The notes beneath the pieces are model-generated. The model was given only the letters and a program-made list of their open reading frames with translations. It was not told the DNA's origin and did not search any database. The translations under genes and the position numbers were made by a program. From Linepithema humile (Eukaryota; Arthropoda; Insecta; Hymenoptera; Formicidae): a stretch of DNA of 64,000 nt. This document shows positions 49,901-61,959 of this stretch, one piece after another (position 1 is the first letter of the stretch; every line of letters starts with the position of its first letter). The stretch is taken from NCBI RefSeq assembly GCF_040581485.1, contig NC_090128.1, positions 21,758,431 to 21,822,430 of the forward strand, in the 5' to 3' direction.

Positions 49901-52900
49901 AATTAAAAATTATAACATATTTTGTTATCTTCGCTTGACATCTACTGATACTTTTTTCTTCAATTTGTAATAATAACCTAAATATTATTTTTTGCATCAA
50001 GTGTAATATTGCAAGAATGAATTTATTCACACTTTATTCAAATTTTTTGTAATAAAGTCACTTACCCGTCGGAACGTGACACTAGTCCAGCGAAATCGTC
50101 CATTGGACAGCCAATAAACATCAATACACCCATACCGATCGCATAAATGACAGCGGTGAAGGCGATCCAGGCTGCGACAAACCTGGCATTAGGCTTTGCC
50201 CTCAAGATAAATACTCCGCTAATTATGATACCCAATCCCATTACTAGGATACCACCAACACCTGCGCAAAAAATCACGCTCATTATACGATCGTTCAAAA
50301 CCACTCATTCACATGTTTCGCGTCATCGTCTAGTCACGATGTACAAAGGAAACCCAAAGATCATCAGAATTACATCATTAAAGTAGACATCATTAATTAA
50401 AAAATGTGCCTGTTAGTTTTTTTGCAATGGAAATCGTAAAATGTGCTTGAATGACGTTGAGAAATAGCTATATAGCTACTTATGTAAACATAAAAAGAAG
50501 TCATCAATTTGTAACTATTAAGTAAAAAACTTCGTAAGCTATATTCTATTCTCTATTTTTTAATCAATATATATAACATTTCTTATAAAAATAAAATATT
50601 TATAATACAAAATAAAATGGGTAAAGAGCTGTGCAACGTTGTTCGTGCTTATAGTTGATTGTATTTCATTTAATAATATATAATAAATATCTTATAAGAA
50701 CTCATAAAATAGAAAGCACATTTTATTGCGGAGCCGTGTATAGGATCTCGTATTTTGATTGCGATGCCAGATGTTTCGACGAAACAAAAAGAAAACTAAG
50801 AGACAGAGTCCATGAGCATTTTACGGACATTGCGAAAGTAAACGTTTCGATTCAACTCTCTTCAGTACAAAAGATGTCCGTAATTCCAATAAGTAATAAA
50901 GTCAGAAAATAAAAATTGTAAAAACTACAAGTAGGTGTGAGTATCAATTAAAGCTATATAAAATTAAATTAAAGAATTGTAAAAAAACGCACCTGAGATT
51001 AATTTCACAAAATCTTGTATAATAATAGATCTTAATCTTCTAATTCACGATATTACTTGTTTAAAAATTAGATGTGAAATAACAACAGAAAAGTGGAAAG
51101 AAGGCAAAGGAAAGAAAGAATAAGATTCTGACGAGTGCATACTATTTAGATAAAAACTGTCCGTATTGCTTCGTTCGTTCAATCCGTACTTCTGTTTCTT
51201 AATGTAAACCATTTCTGAAATCAGTCTTTTGTTATAAGACTGTTCATCATCAAGTATTTTTACAATATTCTAATCGAAATTATGATCATTAGAGATACTT
51301 TGATTGGCCGATGGAGAGGCTTTCTTATTAATTTCATGAATCCTGGTTTTTAGTTGTCTTTTCGTTTCGTCCAAATATGTGGCATCGCAATCGAAACACG
51401 AGATCCTATACACGACTCCACAATCAGATGTACTTTCTATTTCACGAATTCTTATAAGATATTTTTATTTAATAATTGTTTAAAGTAAAAAGTAGACTTT
51501 CGCGCGGAATCATAAAATTCTATTTATACTTTCATCGGCTTGGCACAACTTCTTCGTGGGTTACGGTATAATGCGAAATCGATAAAATAGCATCGCGCAA
51601 CAAGCATAATAATAGTTTTACCAAATTATACCCCGAAAATACGGTCACAGACTAGTGCACGAGCGCACAGAATGACGGAAGATAAAATAGAAGCAAACTG
51701 CAATCGTATTTTATAGCATTCGCTGCCAATTACTCGACGAACAATCATCATAAATTAGCACGCGTACACGCATATGAAAGAAAGCATAACGTACAATTAA
51801 TACTGAAATACGTAAGTACTATCAATTATATCGAATTATTTATTTCACATTATTGTTGCACGCGCAATCAATTCAAAACAGCTTCTCGCAACATCTATTA
51901 TACCGTGCATTTTAATTATTTATTAATTATATATTTTTAAAATAAAAAGAACTCTGTATGTTGTCGATAATTATCCAATTTGAAATATCATTGCAAACTG
52001 TATATTTTCTCAAATTGCTGTAGTAAATAATTCGGCTTAATTTGTCGACGAGGACTTCGTCGCAATTTTTTGTAAGATCAAGTAAGAGAATAATTTTTTT
52101 CGCGAGCGAAATAATGCGAAATACCCGCCCGTTCTGTCGTTTATGTCAAATTATCCACTTTACGCCGTAATCGCAGCGGATATCCGGTGGCGAAATTTTG
52201 CGACGTCGGTCGGTCGATCTTTCGGGAATGATGTAGCTGTCGTTCCGAGTACGACTCATCTTTCACGATGCTTGTCATTAGATACGATTCAAGGTTTCCA
52301 AACTTTAGTCACATGTTTAGTCACGATAATTACCTGAAATCATATTCGCATGATGAGCTGGTAGGCGAAATTGGCTCTCAAGGTACTTAGGCAGAAAGGT
52401 ATAAAGACCAGCAATTGGCAGGATGTGTAGCACGCTGCTTGCAGTTCTGAACATCAGTATGTCGTTCTTCAAAAGCCTCTTCACTGCGTTCGGAAAATCT
52501 GCAACAATATGTGTAATATCAGTACAATCGATAAATACCTTCTTTTTTATTATAAATTAATTTCTAACACAAGAAGAATAAAAAAAAATTGTCAAAAGGT
52601 AAACACATGTATGTGTGTTGTTAAAATTTCGATCATTATATATCCTAATAATTATTATATTCCTATTTATTGCAGTCATCTGAGTAAAAAATAAATGTAA
52701 GATTATCATATGACTAATACACGATAGGTTATCAACTCGACGTATTTCGTATCGGGCAGAAGTTACGCAAAACTTATAATTAGCGATATCTTGGCCGCGA
52801 TTGCACTCCGTGGATACATCGCGGCGAACGAGATGCACGCTTGGCCACAATTATTTCTTATTGATCCCAGATTTCTGCCCAATCTCTCTATTCCTTTAAT

Positions 52901-55900
52901 CCGCACATGCGTCTGTATACACACACACTCATCCTCTAAAAATTTGATAGAGTTGTCGGCTCTACCGATTTGCCACATATTTACGAGTTCGATTATGAGA
53001 AGCAAGCTAATTAGCTAGCAATTGAATCTCTCTTCGCGTTTCTCTCTTTGAGAATGCGAACTGCGAGCTAAGAACAAAATGGAGAAAGAAATCGCGCCGA
53101 GAAAAGAGAAAAGAGAAAGATACTGTCGTACGATTTTACGTTATAGAATGCTAATTGTAAGTGTCATTAGCAAGCGATTTCGCCAACAAGCAATTTCAGC
53201 ACCTACGGCGACGATGTTGGTACACCGATAAACATCGGCAATTTTGCCAAAATTAATGTAATTAATGTAATTAATTAATATCTGTGCAAATCAATACGTC
53301 GTGTAGACTTTTATGTCTGCTCTTGCCAGATTATATTAATGCTTACGATAAACGCGTATTAGAGAAAACCTATTATCTCTAATAGTCTAAGTACCATTAA
53401 GGCAATAATGTAACGAAGTCATCTGCCAATGAAATTATTATCCAATTGTCGTCAAGAGTTAGGAAATGTTTCACCTCCACCTATAATAAATTTTGACATT
53501 TTAATGGTCACTTTTTTCCGGCTTCGAAACTTTTTGAAAAGATCACAAAGCGTAATATAAGAGACGCATATATCTTTATGTATGTGCTGTAACACAAATT
53601 TCAACGTAGAACCACCTTGGAATTAATTCAACACATTTGATTCCAACCGAATGTCGACAATATGAAGAATAAGAACGTCGACTATTAAATGTTTCAAAGT
53701 TTCACGATTAAAACTATTTACAATCATGCAATCGATTATTTTATTTTCTAGGCAAAAAATTCTTGAAAATTGGAGAACAGGCTGAAGTTGATTTATTTTA
53801 CAAATTATTCAGTAAGAAAGCAAAATTGGTGTTTTTAATTTCTTCTTGTTAAAAACAATATTGATTTATCTAGTCAAACAAGTTAAACATCTTTTTCGCG
53901 CTATATTGCGTGAGTGTATAATATATGCATAATTTTGTGCGTGCGAACGTTAGCTACATGCTTAAGATTGTCTAAAATTGAAATCTGAAGGTTTCTAGGC
54001 ATCCGAAAAAATCTACCTAGGAGCTGTGGCAACCTCACACATAGAAACGTCCGCAAATCTTAAGCAGATAAATCGTGATTAACTGCGTTCCGAGTATCAT
54101 CGCGCGTGTATAGAATGCCCTTTAAAGGTTCTTCTTCGAACATATGATGCCAATCATTATCCACAAATAAATTTGTACGAACAGATGTTCGTGACAGATC
54201 TTACTATTTCACAAACTATAAATGAACTGTAAACTTTGTTATTGATTCATAATTAATGCGTAAAATGGAAATAAAGTGGTGCAAGCGGTAGGAGAATGTG
54301 CGAGCGTGTGTGTATCGAAGTATAAATGTTCTGCATTTTACAACTGCGTTCATTAGATTTAATGATTGTACAATAGTTGGGCAACAATTGAGTCTGATTG
54401 GAGTACCTACTCTCGTAGATGTAATCAGCGAGATTCAAATACCACAAGACGATTCAATTGCATAGATATCTTTCAAACGTTATAAATTCGATATCTAAGA
54501 TTTTTTTATACCTGTTACAATTGTAATGATTATAATTTTTTTTGAACCACCATTATGTAATTTGATCTGCCGGTATTTACAGAGCTACGTGTGTAGAACA
54601 TCCGGTTTTAGAAATAAGTTGTTTAGCTATTCATTATAAATATGCAATAGCGTCGGAACCTGTTCTAAACAAAATAACAGCGTGGCCGATAATAAATAAA
54701 ACATCGGATACGACTTAAGAAATTAGACATTAAAGAAGGCTTTCGTGTAGGCGATCCGCCGAATTAAGCGCGACGGTGTTAGTAATATGACTTGTAGCGG
54801 ACGCGCGCGTGTAAGGCAAGAGAGAAACGCGATGGAGCGAAAGAGAGGGCGAGAGACACACAGTAAAGAAAAAAAAAAGAGTGAGAAACACACGCACACG
54901 GTCAGTGCAAAACGTACGCGCGTGCGTGTCCACCACCGCCTCTATGTACGACGCGTGACCGTGAACTTGCCCCACCTCGTACACGAGTCGGTCAGTCATT
55001 ATTATTAACGCACACACGCAGAGAGAGCGGCGGCTTTCGCGCATGCATGCACGCATGTACACGCGTGAACGCATCATCCTCGCGCGAGGGTCCGTTAAAG
55101 GAGCATCCGACGATTTCAGGGCTTTCGGCATCAGAACAAGCTACAAGTTGTTGTCGAGTTATAAGGTGACTCACGCAAATGATGAAGTGTGTTTCGAAAA
55201 TCTCAACAAATTATTTGGAAATCATTTATATCCACCTGATACAATATACATCAAAATTTGTTCTTAATTCCCGCTATCTCACATTATATTCTTTCCCTTT
55301 TACATTAAAAAAAAATGTATGTAGATTTGCACATTAATTTTACAACAAAAAATGATAATTAAGGGATAAATAAAATATATTGAATTACATTTCAAGAATT
55401 TAATTTTAGAGAGAATATATCAATGAAAATTTGTAAAAGTATAAAAGAATATTTCATGTATTTTGAAAAACTTTATTTAATTTTTTTAAATCACACAAAG
55501 AGCAAAAAATTATATTAAAATAATCTAAAAGTATTTTAACAAAAAGTTAATTTAAAAAATATTTTTGTAAAAAACGTATAAAACATGAAAAAGTTGTATA
55601 AAAAGAATGTATACAATTACATATGAATGCCTTTTGACCAGAAATTTTTTTTACTGCGTTGTATTTTAGAGTTGAATAATATTTGCAGTCAATAGAACGT
55701 GCGTTCGACATGTTAAATTTTTGTTAATCTACCTTGAACAGCTTAGGAAAAATCAAAGGATAAACAAGTCAAGGTGACTGAACCGCAAACGAAGCATGAA
55801 ACACCGTCTTCAAAGAGCCATTTCTGGCAGTGCAAGTTCAACTGGAAACGGCGTCACCGAAAAAAAAAGAAAAAAACGGCAAACGCGCAAAGGTCTAATC

Positions 55901-57694
55901 AGGGACGAGATTGATTATTCACGGTCGCCGAATTTGAGAGAGTCATTCGAGGAGATGATTCCCCATGGAAGTTTAATCGCTCGTCTAACTTTTTGCAGGC
56001 GTGTCAAAATGTGAATCTCGGCGTGACCCGTACTTCCCCGATTAGACGCGCGTATTATGAACGAAGGCGACACCGATTCTCTGCTCGCCACCTAAATTTG
56101 CCCTTGACCTTGGATCGCGAGAGCTTACGCGTGAGCGTCATCTGATCGGTTTATTCCTCCTCTTATACGCACACCAAGGTAGAGAGCCGGATAAATACAA
56201 TGTGCGCAGCGACGGCGGGACCAATATCGGGACCTCGCTCGAGATATCGAAGCAACTGTATGTGAATATAGCACAGTGATTCATATTATTGCGCTGATCG
56301 TCACTGGACAACCAAAGCGAACAAGCTGATTTAAATGTGTGGGTTGTTATAAATCAATCGCATGTCGCGTTTAACTCTTAAATGTCGCAAGTTTTTCGCA
56401 ACAATTCATTATAGTGCAATTTTTCATTTGAAACAAAAATATTATGCTAAAAAATTTACAGAGTGATGAATAAAAAAAGACGTACTGAGGGAATTTAGCT
56501 GCGGTATCAAGTTAACTTTCAGAAAAGTAGATTTATCAACAAGAATTGCTCTAAAATAATTCTAATTTAATTTTTGAGTCAAATATATATTTGATTTATT
56601 AGCCGTATGTTTTCATGTTTTGTAATAATAAAAAATCTTTTTTTTAATTAATTATTATATTTCTTATTTTGTAAAGAGTCAGCAAAAAAATAAAATAAAA
56701 AAATATTACCAAGTCAAATAAAAAATCAATTTATTGGATTAAAATAAAATAAACAAACGGAGATGTATCAAAAAATGTCGTTTAGAGTACCGATACATTA
56801 TAAAGCCAGCACTGTCTCGCCGCCTTGACGACGCGATATAAATAATATATGCGTATAAGAAAACGCATTATCCAGACTGTAGGCGAAATCACTCGTCGCA
56901 AACTTCCGATTAATTTACGAAGAGCACATTGTCTCCGGCTTCTATTTGCATTCTCGTTAGCCTTCGATCTACGGCACTATGCGAATCGTCCAGCACGTAG
57001 CAAAAATGTTTGTCATTAATGTGAAAAATATAATTGACAATTATGCAAAGGCTTTGTTTTTCTCGAAAATAACCATTTCCATATACCGTACATTCATACG
57101 TAATTTACATGTGTAATATCACAAACAACGACATAAATTCCTACGCCTAAGTACAAACCGTCACCAAGTGTCGAGATTTATCATAATCGCATGACACTGC
57201 AACACATACTAGCCGCGAATTGTAATCGCAAAAAGAAAAAAGCGCGGACACGAATGTGTAACGACATACGCATAGACTAAATTTACACGGATGCATTACG
57301 GCGCCCGAGAATAAACCGATATCGCATCCGAGCCGTAACGCACTCCGCCCATTATCCTTTTTACTCTCAAAGACCTCCTCTTCGAGAGGATTCGCATAGA
57401 AAATCGCGAGATGGAGAGAATAAGAGAGACAAAGAGAGAAAAAGAGACGAGACTGTTACAAAGCGGCTTACGGCGAGCCATAAAAACAGATTATACCTGC
57501 GCGAGATCCGAAAAGGTGGCTAGTCTGACGAGAACTATCGCGCTATCCCCGAAGGATAAATCAAGACTTACCACGAAGACTAGGCTTCTTGGCATCGGCG
57601 CGTCGAGGCGGCGTTCTGCTCTTCGGCAACCGCGTCGGGAACGCGAACATTCCTATGCTGACCATCATTAGCATTGCCGATATTAGCACCAAAC
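46968..57694 (-). CDS. Oatp: Organic anion transporting polypeptide (Oatp/SLCO), C-terminal half
   Basis: Seven minus-strand exons, in coding order 57572-57694, 52334-52498, 50066-50261, 48649-48787, 47915-48155, 47419-47547 and 46968-47137, join in frame with matching phases (1, 1, 2, 0, 1, 1). They encode about 387 residues: a membrane segment (LVLISAMLMMVSIGMFAFP), the family stretch NDILMFRTASSVLHILPIAG, two more membrane segments in the third exon, the extracellular Kazal-like loop (CECDTNKFSPICGADGRTYF), and MGYCPLECSNFW. Then come the last membrane segments, the signature GNVPCPIVYGAVVDSACLVW with CGERGACW, and an acidic tail ending ENDYL. Oatp proteins are sodium-independent plasma-membrane carriers of amphipathic anions, including steroids. 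The first half, with the WxGAWWLG region that should precede 57694, is not in the window, so the gene continues right of 64000 or the remaining exons were not recognised. Which insect Oatp this is, for example the ecdysteroid importer type, cannot be settled from this half. Confidence 0.9.
48788..50065. other. Oatp intron with a foldback element
   Basis: AT-rich intron between the Kazal exon and the exon before it. Apart from the foldback at 49147-49531 nothing is recognised. Confidence 0.6.
49147..49531. repeat. Imperfect foldback repeat (MITE-like)
   Basis: The left arm (aacactcgctgaaagat, ataaattttgctggacat, aaaatggtataattggtcag, aattagttatgaaaa) is matched inverted at the right (ggtcagatgtaaatat and aattagttatgaaaaaatct in the complement, ending gctgaaagat and gaacactt). 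The centre is near atatgatcatat (49305). The right arm carries about 50 extra bases. No coding sequence and no clear target duplication. Confidence 0.6.
50685..50910 (+). pseudogene. GIY-YIG endonuclease relic of a retroelement
   Basis: The frame reads KYLIRTHKIESTFYCGAVYR then ISYFDCDARCFDETKRKL and RDRVHEHF. It resembles the pattern VVYKIxCxxCxxxYxGQTxRxLxxRxxEH found in the C-terminal GIY-YIG-type domain of Penelope-like and related retroelements. It is clearly related to the minus-strand relic at 51130-51475. The catalytic glycine region is altered (YLGQT-type positions read CFDET), and no reverse transcriptase is attached, so it is dead. Confidence 0.6.
51130..51475 (-). pseudogene. GIY-YIG relic, second copy in opposite orientation
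   Basis: On the minus strand from about 51470 leftward: KYLIRIREIESTSDCGVVYR, ISCFDCDATYLDETKRQLKT, RIHEINKK, then polar sequence to NDHNFD, one in-frame stop (TAG), and in the same frame NIVKILDDEQSYNKRLISEM and VYIKKQKYGLNERSNTDSFY. This order, GIY-YIG-like block then KILDxExxYxKRxxxEMxxI, is the usual C-terminus of such retroelement proteins. The stop probably replaced a tryptophan codon. It matches the plus-strand copy through the first 55 residues. Confidence 0.7.
52499..57571. other. Large Oatp intron, no gene supported
   Basis: A 5-kb intron. Islands of higher GC lie at about 54740-55110 (with gcatgcatgcacgcatg) and 55780-56300; 57340-57571 just left of the exon is also purine-rich. 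The 133-codon minus-strand frame at 54730-55131 and the plus-strand frame at 55796-56014 sit in these islands and lack any domain. They may be internal promoters or enhancers for shorter Oatp transcripts. Confidence 0.4.
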
Positions 57695-57979
57695 CTGAAA
57701 CAGCACCAAACATCAAATTTGGCGAGAAAATTCGGAGCAAAGAGTCCTGAGAATCTTCAAAAGATAATTTAAGATAAGTCGCTTCGCAATGGAAAGCTTT
57801 TTTTACATGTAGAAACGTTACTGTTTTTATTGAATTAATTTTTCAGATCTAAATCAATTATTATTCCTAAAAAATTCTTGAAAAAAGCATGAAAGATTTT
57901 CATTTTGTTATCATTTTTCCGCGACACTACTTAATTGATTATTTCGATGCGCGATTGCGTTACTTCGTGCTATCGAACG
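57695..57979. other. Sequence upstream of the first visible Oatp exon
   Basis: Presumed intron of the transporter. Nothing recognised. Confidence 0.4.
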
Positions 57980-59403
57980 ATTGTCATCGCAAAAGTTGCA
58001 TATTTTAACAGTTCATACTTTGAGAAAGTTAGTAATTAAATTACATTTAAAAAAGAAACCAAACAACATAAATTTGTTTGCTAAAACAATAATTTTCACA
58101 TTTTTTGATTTATACGGCTTACGATTACAACTTACGAGTACAAGTATTGTTTTGTTTTATAAAAAATATTCAAAATGTCTTCTCTAAATATTGATTTCTA
58201 AATTCATTGTTTAAATCTTTTCTGAAATATATGAAATATATGAAAGACACAACTCTATTGGCATAATATAAATACTCACTCGAAATTTAGTTCGATTATT
58301 TATTTTTGAATTATTCTACATTATGCATTTATGTAATAACCAAATCACAAGTTTAAATAATTTTCACACATTTTTACACGTGAATAACAGGACTTGTAAT
58401 AACTAATACTATATATGCCTAAACTGGCGACAATATAATGATAATAATAGTATAATAATATAAAACAAATTAATAATAATATATAATATAAATAATGGTA
58501 ACATAATAATATTTTTATTAAAAATATAGATATAATATATAATTCTTTATAATTAAATAACTAAATAACGCGCATAAAATGCGCGCTCGTGTGTCTTCAA
58601 TAAAATTACTTTTAATCCACATCTCTCTCACGAAACCTATTAAAACTCTTGTGCATATATTCAATATATACTACATTTCATTAATAAACGTCGAAATTAT
58701 TTCTGTAGGCAAACAAATAACCGTCAAAGTGCGTTTTACACAAAAATATTTAAACATATAAAATATTAAATCTTCTCCATCTTAACACGCGTATTTAAGA
58801 TTAAATTTAAAGCATTAAAAACAATTATTATTGAGCAAATAAAAATAGAATGATGTAATACGATATTTAATTCAATAAATCGCGGGGCATCTTATAAAAA
58901 AAAGTCGACGTTGACAATGCCATATCTGAAAATAAATCAGATGGATAAATGCATACACATAATAATTTTATTATGTAATTATATCTATTAAGTCAATCAT
59001 ATCTATTTATTTCTGCAATCGATATATCAATTGCATTAAGACAGTATAAATCATTCGAAAAAATACGCGTTTTTCTTGATAAAAGCATATCAATTATTTC
59101 TTTGTGATATAACTATAATTGAAAATATTTTTATTTCATACATATAGATAATATTTCATCTGTACATTATTTTTCACAAAATCATATATTCGTGTATGTA
59201 GGATACACTGTCTCTTACGTTGAGATGTTATTACTCAGCATGAGATGTTACCGCGTGTTTTGATCATTGTTAGCTCTATGGCCGACGTACAAATATTTAC
59301 ATTCAAATAGAAAATTATGTGTCTTCTTTCGTTCTCTTTTATACTTTTCGACAGAAAGGTTCTTGTATCAGTTACACGCGTCCAGTCACTTCGAACGGAC
59401 ACA
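57980..59403. repeat. Tandem duplication, 5' flank of copy 1
   Basis: Related in order and orientation to about 61960-63630. Shared blocks include acatttaaaaaagaaa, tgatttatacgg, aataacgcgcata, aaaatatttaaacatataaa, atgccatatctgaaaataaa, tttctgcaatcgatatatca and gccgacgtacaaatatttac. The offset is about 3.92 kb before the MITE in copy 2 and 4.23 kb after it. The flank probably contains the promoter of the zinc-finger gene. Confidence 0.75.
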
Positions 59404-60495
59404 ATGTCACTAAGTAATATAACTAAAAAGAACGTGCGGGAATATTATACATTAAAGACGAATTCTAAAGCACAATGTAACTTTTGCAAAAAAAAATATA
59501 TTTATGTAAAAAATGATACCTCAAAAAAACATATAAATAGACATCATAAAGAAATTAAAAAATACGAAGAAGAAAGAAAACGAATAAAATGGCCATGGAT
59601 GTATTTCAAGTATCTAAACGAATCATATTCGCAGTGTATTATCTGTGGTGCAAACGTTCCGTCTATATCTGTGGAATCTAAATCTGTGGAAAAGCATTTA
59701 AAAGATTTTCATTCTAAAGAAGAACAAGAAAATCATACACCTAGTAATTGGCTATCGAAATATACTACAAGAATTGATGAATTGTTGATGGAGTGTAATA
59801 TTTGTTACAAAAAATTATCGATTTCTATTCAGAATGTTCAGCTCACTAATCATATAATAAAAACACATTCGGACAAATTAAAAATTACGCAAGAAACATA
59901 CGACACAGCAGGTTCAGAAAGCGTCTCGTCACTTCGAATGAACACAACGTCTATGTCACTAAATATAACATCTAAACAGTATCTGGAGAAATATTATCTA
60001 AAACTATCGAATTTTAAAGCAAAGTGCATAATTTGCAAAAATAAATATGATTATATAAAAGATACAAACTTTGAAAATCATATAGCAGCACGTCATGAAG
60101 AAATTTCAAAATACGAATACGAGAGAAAACAAAAAAAATGGCCCTGGATGTATTTCACGTATCTAAACAAATTATGTTCTAAATGTATTATCTGTAATGC
60201 AAAAGTTCTTTCTACATTTGCGGAAAAGCATTTAAAACAGCACACTAAAGAAGAACGAAAAAATCATAAACTTAACAGGTGGATACAAAAATATTGTATA
60301 CAAAAAAATGATGTGGTGGAGTGTAATATTTGCCACGATAACGTAACTCTTTCTGTTAGCTCTAATCTATATCATCATATAAATAATAAACATTCGGAGA
60401 AATTGAAAAATACGCAAGGTGCATACGACACAGTTGGTTCGTCAGAACGTGTTTCATCACTTGAAAAGGACACAATGTCACTAAAAGATTGTTAA
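59404..60495 (+). CDS. Six-finger BED-like zinc-finger protein
   Basis: A single long exon encodes 363 residues from the ATG at 59404. An in-frame ATG at 59317 would add 29, but the matching upstream frame in copy 2 has a TGA, so the later start is favoured. Six fingers of the C-x2-C...H-x3/5-H type follow, numbered from 59317: C54/C57/H72/H76-77, C107/C110/H127/H132, C160/C163/H179/H184, C237/C240/H255/H260, C290/C293/H305/H309 and C336/C339/H354/H359. They form two units of three, each with the linker KKWPWMYFxYLN-type motif (IKWPWMYFKYLN, KKWPWMYFTYLN). Finger spacing and the aromatic residues before the first cysteine resemble BED fingers of transposase-derived DNA-binding proteins. The codon use is AT-rich like the surroundings. 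The likely role is DNA binding in the nucleus; a transposon origin (hAT-type) is inference, and no transposase core is present. Confidence 0.75.
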   Translation: MSLSNITKKNVREYYTLKTNSKAQCNFCKKKYIYVKNDTSKKHINRHHKEIKKYEEERKRIKWPWMYFKYLNESYSQCIICGANVPSISVESKSVEKHLKDFHSKEEQENHTPSNWLSKYTTRIDELLMECNICYKKLSISIQNVQLTNHIIKTHSDKLKITQETYDTAGSESVSSLRMNTTSMSLNITSKQYLEKYYLKLSNFKAKCIICKNKYDYIKDTNFENHIAARHEEISKYEYERKQKKWPWMYFTYLNKLCSKCIICNAKVLSTFAEKHLKQHTKEERKNHKLNRWIQKYCIQKNDVVECNICHDNVTLSVSSNLYHHINNKHSEKLKNTQGAYDTVGSSERVSSLEKDTMSLKDC

Positions 60496-61959
60496 CGAAA
60501 AGTTCGCCTTATGATCTTTACATATAAAAAAATGCACCAAAAAATGTTTAATCATAAAAAAAATACCAAAGACAAAGAATAAATTTTATAGTTTTGTATA
60601 TTCATTGACGTGAAATGCACTATTTATGGTAAGAACGTTTTATTCTTATCTAAAAATTGAAAAAGTCACTTGCACTCGCATTCTAAGGTACAAATAAAAA
60701 AAACATACATTTCAGAATTCGCTATGGAAATACATGGACCAAAAGTGAAGATTTCGAAGTAGAGCGTAATATTTGTCACAGAAATATATCTGTTAAAGAA
60801 AATTCATTTCAATCACTACATAAAGACGAACACCATTTGGCTAACCAACTAAATTGAATAAAAATAATAGCAGTAAGTTTTATTGATATTATTGTTAATA
60901 TTATTATGTGTAATTAATTTTTCACATTTGTCAAATCGCGTTTAATTTATTAAATATATAAAATATAATAGTAACAACAAAAACCAATTTAATTTTAACG
61001 TAAATATTGTAAATGTTTATAGAGATTTATCCAGAAGCTGACAATGGAAATGATGGTAACGGCATCAAAGTAGCATCACAACCAGCAATAATAGTAACCT
61101 TGATTCGGACGATTTTAATTTATTAAAAGATATGCAAGAAAAATGCCATATATAGCTCTAACGTGTAATTGTTTGTTTTATGTTTATAAAGTTATAATTA
61201 TTATTATAAATCTATGTTTTATAAAAAACTTAGTTACATTATTTAATTTATTCACTATAGTTATAAATTTGATTATGTATCTTGTTTTAAGTTTATAAGC
61301 AATTTTATAAATTTATAAACTAGAACGAATTTAATGAAATAATCATTGATTTTTCTGTAAAGACAGAAATACCGACAATTTTTACAACAATTTTATTTTA
61401 AATATTTAATTTTTATAAAATTTCTTGTATATTTTTACGTTTATGTATTTTCATTAATTTTGTACTTTATGTAATGTCAATTTGTTATTATAACTTCTGT
61501 AAAAGTCTGCGAATGTAATACATAAATTGTCGGTGAAATAATCAATTTAAATTTGAAAATTGTATTTGTTCGCAAAAGTTTTATGTAATATATAATGCAT
61601 TTGTTATATCACAAATAATTCATCGTAAAAGAATGTGTCATTTTAATATTCAAAAACAAAATATTATAGGAATTGTTAGTTTGTGTGGCATTTTGTATCA
61701 TTGTGTAATACTAGACTTATAAAATATACGAGATACTCAGCATATTTCAGGAAATAATACCAAAAAAATAATTACAATTTTTACAGTATTTATAATTATT
61801 AATTATTCCCAGCCTATAAATCTAATTCTTATAATTATTTCAAATATTTTTAATACTTAAAAAATTGTATTGTGAATTATATAATTGTTTTATTAAAAGA
61901 TAAATGCAATAATTATTTTGAAAATATAAATTATTTTTAGTAGCAAATCTATGACTTGT
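60496..61959. other. Spacer with a decayed finger unit, then AT-rich DNA
   Basis: Contains the relic at 60608-60858. From there to about 61960 the sequence is AT-rich with no recognised gene. Confidence 0.45.
60608..60858 (+). pseudogene. Decayed zinc-finger unit
   Basis: From about 60610 one frame reads VKCTIYGKNVLFLSKN, stop, KSHLHSHSKVQIKK, which aligns with finger two of the intact gene (SQCIICGANV ... HLKDFHSKEE) with the second cysteine changed. From 60721 another frame reads YGNTWTKSEDFEVERNICHR then NISVKENSFQSLHKDEHHL, like finger three (DELLMECNICYKKLSIS), its first cysteine now Arg. It ends LANQLN-stop at 60858. So a third unit once lay here. Confidence 0.65.

Larger units (their letters stand above)
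50262..52333. other. Oatp intron with two retroelement relics
   Basis: AT-rich intron containing the GIY-YIG relics at 50685-50910 and 51130-51475 in opposite orientation. The rest (51480-52330) has no recognised feature; a CpG-containing patch lies at 52120-52260. Confidence 0.6.

Noticed and set aside
54730..55131. 133-codon minus-strand frame inside a large Oatp intron
   Set aside because: Repetitive CA/TG and CT sequence with low-complexity product; no domain.
59317..59403. Upstream ATG giving 29 extra residues with a hydrophobic start (a leader?)
   Set aside because: A zinc-finger protein is not expected to be secreted, and the matching upstream frame in copy 2 is closed by TGA, so this segment is probably 5' UTR.
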